Program-made: the position numbers and the translations under genes | Virus record (IMG/VR): IMGVR_UViG_3300042691_024196 | Location: 1 to 38,989 of that record | Reading direction: 5' to 3' (one strand) | DNA from: a virus | DNA: 38,989 nucleotides | The notes under the pieces: model-generated | What the model was told of the DNA's origin: nothing | The model's input: only the letters and a program-made list of their open reading frames with translations | Database searches by the model: none | Shown: piece by piece, positions 35,982 to 38,989 of the stretch | Position numbering within the stretch: position 1 is the stretch's first letter | Layout: each line of letters opens with the position of its first letter

Positions 35982-35988
35982 ATAAATA
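35982..35988 (-). promoter_or_regulatory. TATTTAT start-proximal element, gap 4
   Basis: Minus-strand TATTTATAGTT then ATG at 35977, the same 11 bases as at the 17508 gene. Confidence 0.62.
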
Positions 35989-36037
35989 CCCTAAAAAAAT
36001 AAATAAGGTAATGTTTACAATTAAAACGTTTTGGAGA

Positions 36038-36044
36038 TATTTAT
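36038..36044 (+). promoter_or_regulatory. TATTTAT element, 31 nt upstream of ATG 36076
   Basis: Plus-strand TATTTAT with a longer distance to the gene; tentative. Confidence 0.3.
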
Positions 36045-36075
36045 TGTTATAATAAACCTATTAAAAAACTTAATT

Positions 36076-36219
36076 ATGGGATGCGGTTGTAAAAACAAAG
36101 GAAATCAGGCGGCACAACAACCATCGCAAAGTGCTCAACCTGCAAATGAAAAGGTAAAATCACCAAATATTCAAGAATCTATTAAAAAGGTTGTTGAGAA
36201 GTATTACAACAAGAAATAA
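36076..36219 (+). CDS. Small Cys-rich/Gln-rich protein (47 aa)
   Basis: Start MGCGCKNKGN with two Cys at the N-terminus, then a Gln/Ser/Pro stretch (QAAQQPSQSAQPA) and a basic helix (IKKVVEKYYNKK). Chosen start is the ATG at 36076; the upstream frame is hydrophobic and lacks support. 'MGCGCK' small proteins recur in phages from memory, with no known role; the CxC could bind metal. Own terminator follows directly. Confidence 0.68.
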   Translation: MGCGCKNKGNQAAQQPSQSAQPANEKVKSPNIQESIKKVVEKYYNKK

Positions 36220-36246
36220 AAAAAGGGTTCGTATGAACCCTTTTTT
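36219..36246 (+). terminator. Bidirectional Rho-independent terminator
   Basis: Perfect 9-bp stem AAAGGGTTC/GAACCCTTT (36222-36230 with 36235-36243), A- and T-tracts on both sides. Serves the 47-residue gene and the convergent 36246 gene. Confidence 0.85.
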
Positions 36247-36770
36247 TATACTCTTTTAGAATGTGACACTATCTGATAAAAATCTTTTTTACCGTCACAA
36301 TACTCCATTACCAACTCGAGTAATTTTTTAAACATAAAAGCCCCTTCAGTTTGTTTTTCACATTTTATGAATAGTTCTAACATTGAACATAAAAATTCTA
36401 TCTTTAGGGGTCCCACATTAGTTATCGTTTCATATTTTTCAGTAAAATATTCGTAATACAAAAAGTTGTACGATTTCATCTCGTCTTTTGTTTTGAACGG
36501 TTCGATTAAATCGTATAATTCAAACCATTCGGATATGAAATTTTTAACCTCATACGGAGCGTATTCAGATTTGATAATTAAATCAACAATCCAATGTGTA
36601 TGGGATGGTGTTCTTAATCTACTTTTACCATTTTTATATTTAACAATGAAATCTAAATCAGGATTACCACCTCTATTACCTTGGTATATTGCAATTATAG
36701 TACCATCAGGTAATAACCAATTATTTATTGGTTCGTGTCGTACACCATTTTTAGAAAAACTTAGATTCAT
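36246..36770 (-). CDS. Phage protein (174 aa), unknown function
   Basis: NNWLLPDGTIIAIYQGNRGG, NPDLDFIVKYKNGKSRLRTP, SHTHWIVDLIIKSEY: a compact alpha/beta N-terminal half with many conserved-looking polar residues (D-x-D, R, H-x-H), then helices. The pattern recalls restriction-endonuclease-like or metal-dependent enzymes, but no catalytic signature can be assigned. Terminal gene of the redox operon from the right edge (3 nt after the glutaredoxin stop). Confidence 0.73.
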   Translation of the reverse strand: MNLSFSKNGVRHEPINNWLLPDGTIIAIYQGNRGGNPDLDFIVKYKNGKSRLRTPSHTHWIVDLIIKSEYAPYEVKNFISEWFELYDLIEPFKTKDEMKSYNFLYYEYFTEKYETITNVGPLKIEFLCSMLELFIKCEKQTEGAFMFKKLLELVMEYCDGKKDFYQIVSHSKRV

Positions 36771-36773
36771 AGT

Positions 36774-37061
36774 TTAAAGAATAAAATCTTTAATAATCTC
36801 GATACCTTCTTCTATATTTTCATAATTTACTTGTGGAGCATATAATTGTGGTACAGGTTCTTCTGCCTCAGTTTCTTCAACTAACATAAAAGCTGGTACA
36901 TAATCACTACCCGTTATTTCCGCAAATAGATTAAATTCTTCTTCGTAATCGTCAATGTCTCTTTCATGAAACTCCACATTATTTTCTTTTAACTGTGTTT
37001 TAAAAACTTCGCACCATGGACATCCTTTCATGGTATATACGACTACTAATTTATTATCCAT
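36774..37061 (-). CDS. Glutaredoxin (95 aa)
   Basis: Active site CPWC at 14-17 in YTMKGCPWCEVF, preceding a thioredoxin-fold beta-alpha-beta (NNVEFHERDIDDYEEEF), and SDYVPAFMLV holding the cis-proline loop. Reduces disulphides using glutathione or thioredoxin reductase; in phages such proteins feed ribonucleotide reductase. Insert of acidic residues (EETEAEEPV) before the last strand. Eight-nt overlap with thioredoxin. Confidence 0.9.
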   Translation of the reverse strand: MDNKLVVVYTMKGCPWCEVFKTQLKENNVEFHERDIDDYEEEFNLFAEITGSDYVPAFMLVEETEAEEPVPQLYAPQVNYENIEEGIEIIKDFIL

Positions 37062-37362
37062 TTGTTAATGTATTAATCAAATCTTTTAATTGTGATTCCT
37101 GTAACAATCCCGCTTTACTTGATACTTCCCCACCTTCGTTAAAGGTTTTAATTGTTGGGATTGCTCTAACGCCTAATTCAAGAGCAATCTCTCTGTTTTC
37201 ATCCACATTAATCGTATACATAGGTACGTCAGATGTTTCTGCAACTCTTTCAAAAATAGGTTTCATCATTTTACATGGTCCGCACCATGGAGCCCAAAAA
37301 TCAACAATCATTTTTTCACCACTATTGATTTTTTCTTTTAATTCTGTTTGTGTAATTTCCAT
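37054..37362 (-). CDS. trxA: Thioredoxin (102 aa)
   Basis: Canonical thioredoxin: VDFWAPWCGPCKMMKP with CGPC at 27-30, cis-proline in RAIPTIKTF (about 69-77), conserved Asp in VDFW. Full length. Electron donor for ribonucleotide reductase and others; phage thioredoxin can also serve as a polymerase processivity factor in T7-like phages using the host protein. Directly coupled to glutaredoxin, which suggests a redox pair supplying dNTP synthesis. Confidence 0.95.
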   Translation of the reverse strand: MEITQTELKEKINSGEKMIVDFWAPWCGPCKMMKPIFERVAETSDVPMYTINVDENREIALELGVRAIPTIKTFNEGGEVSSKAGLLQESQLKDLINTLTNG

Positions 37363-37365
37363 AAT

Positions 37366-37704
37366 TTATTTTGTTTTTAACATATTATTGACAGTAAATT
37401 CAGTAACGTTTAATCTATCAACTGTCGTTAATATAAATATCTTATTATTGTTATGAACATATAACATGATACCAGATTTGTCATACATAAGTAACTGTTG
37501 GATGTCGTCTTTAATTTTTTCATCTCCAAATATTGGTACTACTTTTTGGATATGTGTCCAAACTAATTCTGATTTAGAGATTAATTTATCAATGTTTTTA
37601 ATGACACCATCTTTGTTTATTGGTATTGGAATTTCAATAATGCTAGGGTATTCATTAAATTTATTAACGAATATTGTAATACAATGTTCAGGTATTCTTT
37701 CCAT
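37366..37704 (-). CDS. Phage protein (112 aa), unknown function
   Basis: Alpha/beta protein: CITIFVNKFNEYPSIIEIPIPIN, LVWTHIQKVVPIFGDEKI, MLYVHNNNKIFILTTVDRLN. No catalytic motif. Three nt upstream of the thioredoxin start and one nt after the PcfJ-like gene, so in the same operon. Confidence 0.7.
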   Translation of the reverse strand: MERIPEHCITIFVNKFNEYPSIIEIPIPINKDGVIKNIDKLISKSELVWTHIQKVVPIFGDEKIKDDIQQLLMYDKSGIMLYVHNNNKIFILTTVDRLNVTEFTVNNMLKTK

Positions 37705-37705
37705 A

Positions 37706-38989
37706 TTAAGGTAAGTCTAATAAAAATTCATCATTATGTAAATAATCCTGAAACGGTAAATCACCATCAAACGTTATATAATTTCCACTACCTATACTAT
37801 AAACCTGTTTGTTTGTCCATTTTAATAGTTGGTGATTTATATGAATGTTTTTAACAAATTCACTATCCGATTTAATTTTTTTACCACCAACACTAACTAT
37901 TAATTTTGGTAATTCAAAATCTTTAGTTGTTTTAAGAATTAAACTATCTAATAATAGAATTGGATTATCCCAACTTTCATCTAATACTTTATTAAATTTA
38001 CCTAAAGTTTGTACTCGTTTTAATTTTAAAACTTTATGTATATCTTCACTAATTTGATACTCAATTGACGCTCGTTCTGTAGAATTAATACCTCCTTTTC
38101 TTAATGAGATTATTATTGATGAAGGTTTGTTAATATATGTCTTCACACAATTGGATTGTACAAATGATTCTTCATTATAATTTTTACTACTTTTTAATAA
38201 TACAGGGTGATACTCGATATCACTATCATAAATAACTTTTTCAATTTCATCTATGAATTTTTTATTATATATTCTATAGTAATCACCTGATGTATAAAAT
38301 GATATTCTATCAGTTAAGTAAAGGTGTTCTTCTTGGAAAGACTTAATATCCTCCGCTTTCCATTCGACAGGTTCTAACGACTTAAGTCTATCAATCATTC
38401 TTATATGGTCATTAAAAGTGTTAAAATTCATATCACCATTAATAACATGTTTTAAAACTTTAAGACTTTTTAGTTTCTCTTTTTTACTTAAATGATTAAT
38501 ATCGTAATGTATTCCTGCAGTCTCATTAAATTCAATTATAGATTTTATAAAATCTTCTGATTCTCCTATAATCATATCGTACCCATATAGTCCGACCACT
38601 TGTTTGAATAATTCGACTCCATTTACACAGTCTACAGTGTGTAATATTTTTTTTATTTTATCTCCTTTAAGATTTTGAATCTTCATAAAAGCGTCCATAA
38701 ACTTAAGTTTATGTTTTACATAATCTTTCTTTTTAGGGTTTGGATAAACTTTAGAAAAGATATTCCAATTGTTAGGTGTTTTAACTTTAATACCGTCCAA
38801 ATATAATTTATATAGGATTGTTGTTCCATCATATTCATTATTTTGAATATATTCGTCATATTCTTTCGCAGTAAGTATATTTTCAAAAAATGCGTGTTTT
38901 ACTTCACTTTTTAGAATTACATTTTGATTAAACATATAAAAGATATGGTTCATCAATGTTTCAAATGGACTATCACAAAAACTGTTTCT
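37706..38989 (-). CDS. PcfJ-like protein, partial (runs off the right edge)
   Basis: The reading frame is open to the last base of the window, so the true start probably lies beyond it (an internal ATG at 38953 is possible). At least 416 residues. Near residues 260-320 there is SFVQSNCVKTY, SSIIISLRKGG, ERASIEYQI and QTLGKFN: the core of PcfJ-like proteins (Q-x-x-CV-x-Y ... SLR ... R-x-(T/S)IEY ... Q-x-x-x-xFN), known from conjugative plasmids and many phages, role unclear. Helical N-terminal part. First visible gene of the operon that contains thioredoxin and glutaredoxin. Confidence 0.8.
   Translation of the reverse strand, partial: RNSFCDSPFETLMNHIFYMFNQNVILKSEVKHAFFENILTAKEYDEYIQNNEYDGTTILYKLYLDGIKVKTPNNWNIFSKVYPNPKKKDYVKHKLKFMDAFMKIQNLKGDKIKKILHTVDCVNGVELFKQVVGLYGYDMIIGESEDFIKSIIEFNETAGIHYDINHLSKKEKLKSLKVLKHVINGDMNFNTFNDHIRMIDRLKSLEPVEWKAEDIKSFQEEHLYLTDRISFYTSGDYYRIYNKKFIDEIEKVIYDSDIEYHPVLLKSSKNYNEESFVQSNCVKTYINKPSSIIISLRKGGINSTERASIEYQISEDIHKVLKLKRVQTLGKFNKVLDESWDNPILLLDSLILKTTKDFELPKLIVSVGGKKIKSDSEFVKNIHINHQLLKWTNKQVYSIGSGNYITFDGDLPFQDYLHNDEFLLDLP

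Noticed and set aside
292-35988. T4 late promoters TATAAATA read on the strand opposite to the genes
   Set aside because: The motif keeps a fixed distance and orientation (TATTTAT in sense) to start codons on both strands; reading the other way it would drive transcription away from the genes.
1-38989. CRISPR arrays, insertion sequences, integrase or attachment sites
   Set aside because: No spaced direct repeats, transposase motifs or integrase were seen anywhere in the window.

Overview
The window looks like part of a large, AT-rich, virulent-type tailed phage genome infecting a Bacteroidota (probably Flavobacteria-like) host. The phage origin rests on tightly packed genes with ATGA and TAATG overlaps, many small conserved phage-type proteins, an endolysin, a DUF3310 protein, a DNA methyltransferase, a compact CCA-type nucleotidyltransferase, and phage-borne glutaredoxin and thioredoxin. 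The host assignment rests on three things. At least eight promoters match the Bacteroidota form TTG-N19/20-TAnnTTTG. Shine-Dalgarno sequences are almost absent upstream of starts. The small lipoproteins have Bacteroidota-style SSC/VSC lipoboxes. No head, tail, terminase, polymerase, integrase, tRNA or CRISPR is seen; no gene-free stretch exceeds 300 bases.

Layout. 1-5.1 kb: a small basic protein, a tagged protein, a predicted structured non-coding RNA (893-1080), a large tagged surface-like protein, a lipoprotein and a HAD-fold phosphatase. 5.1-8.2 kb: divergent late-type genes, including a 664-residue protein. 8.2-11.7 kb: a leftward operon of about ten genes containing the tRNA nucleotidyltransferase and several micro-genes. 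11.7-18.6 kb: alternating-strand tagged and paralogous small proteins, plus a PGBD-amidase endolysin. 18.8-20.3 kb: a leftward block with an unusual Zn-ribbon repeat protein. 20.4-24.3 kb: tagged proteins, a Dps-like DUF5856 protein and an RmlC-type epimerase. 24.4-27.6 kb: an SPFH/prohibitin protein with two small membrane proteins, then SmpB. 27.7-31.1 kb: Nudix and DUF192 (divergent), a DHH phosphoesterase and a hydrophobic tagged protein. 31.1-34.5 kb: methyltransferase, DUF3310, type II glutamine synthetase and small genes. 34.6-39 kb: a coiled-coil tagged protein, glutaredoxin, thioredoxin and a PcfJ-like protein running off the right edge.

The main observation is two linked signals. 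First, about fourteen otherwise unrelated proteins start with a short peptide of the form M-basic/polar-hydrophobic-(I/L)-x-E, such as MKYIITE, MKIILTE, MNRRIFLSE, MKRLIKE. This matches the (I/L)-x-E cleavage rule of T4 prohead protease and the N-terminal capsid-targeting peptides of T4 internal proteins and Alt. Second, most of these genes, plus a few untagged ones, carry TATTTAT exactly 4 or 5 nt before the start codon, leaving no room for a leader or ribosome binding site. I infer a phage-specific, probably late, promoter making leaderless mRNAs, driving a set of proteins packaged in the capsid and perhaps delivered to the host with the DNA. Host-type TTG-N19-TAnnTTTG promoters instead precede genes with metabolic, regulatory or unknown roles (HAD phosphatase, primase-like operon, Zn-ribbon protein, ncRNA).

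All function calls come from reading motifs by eye; no database search was run.
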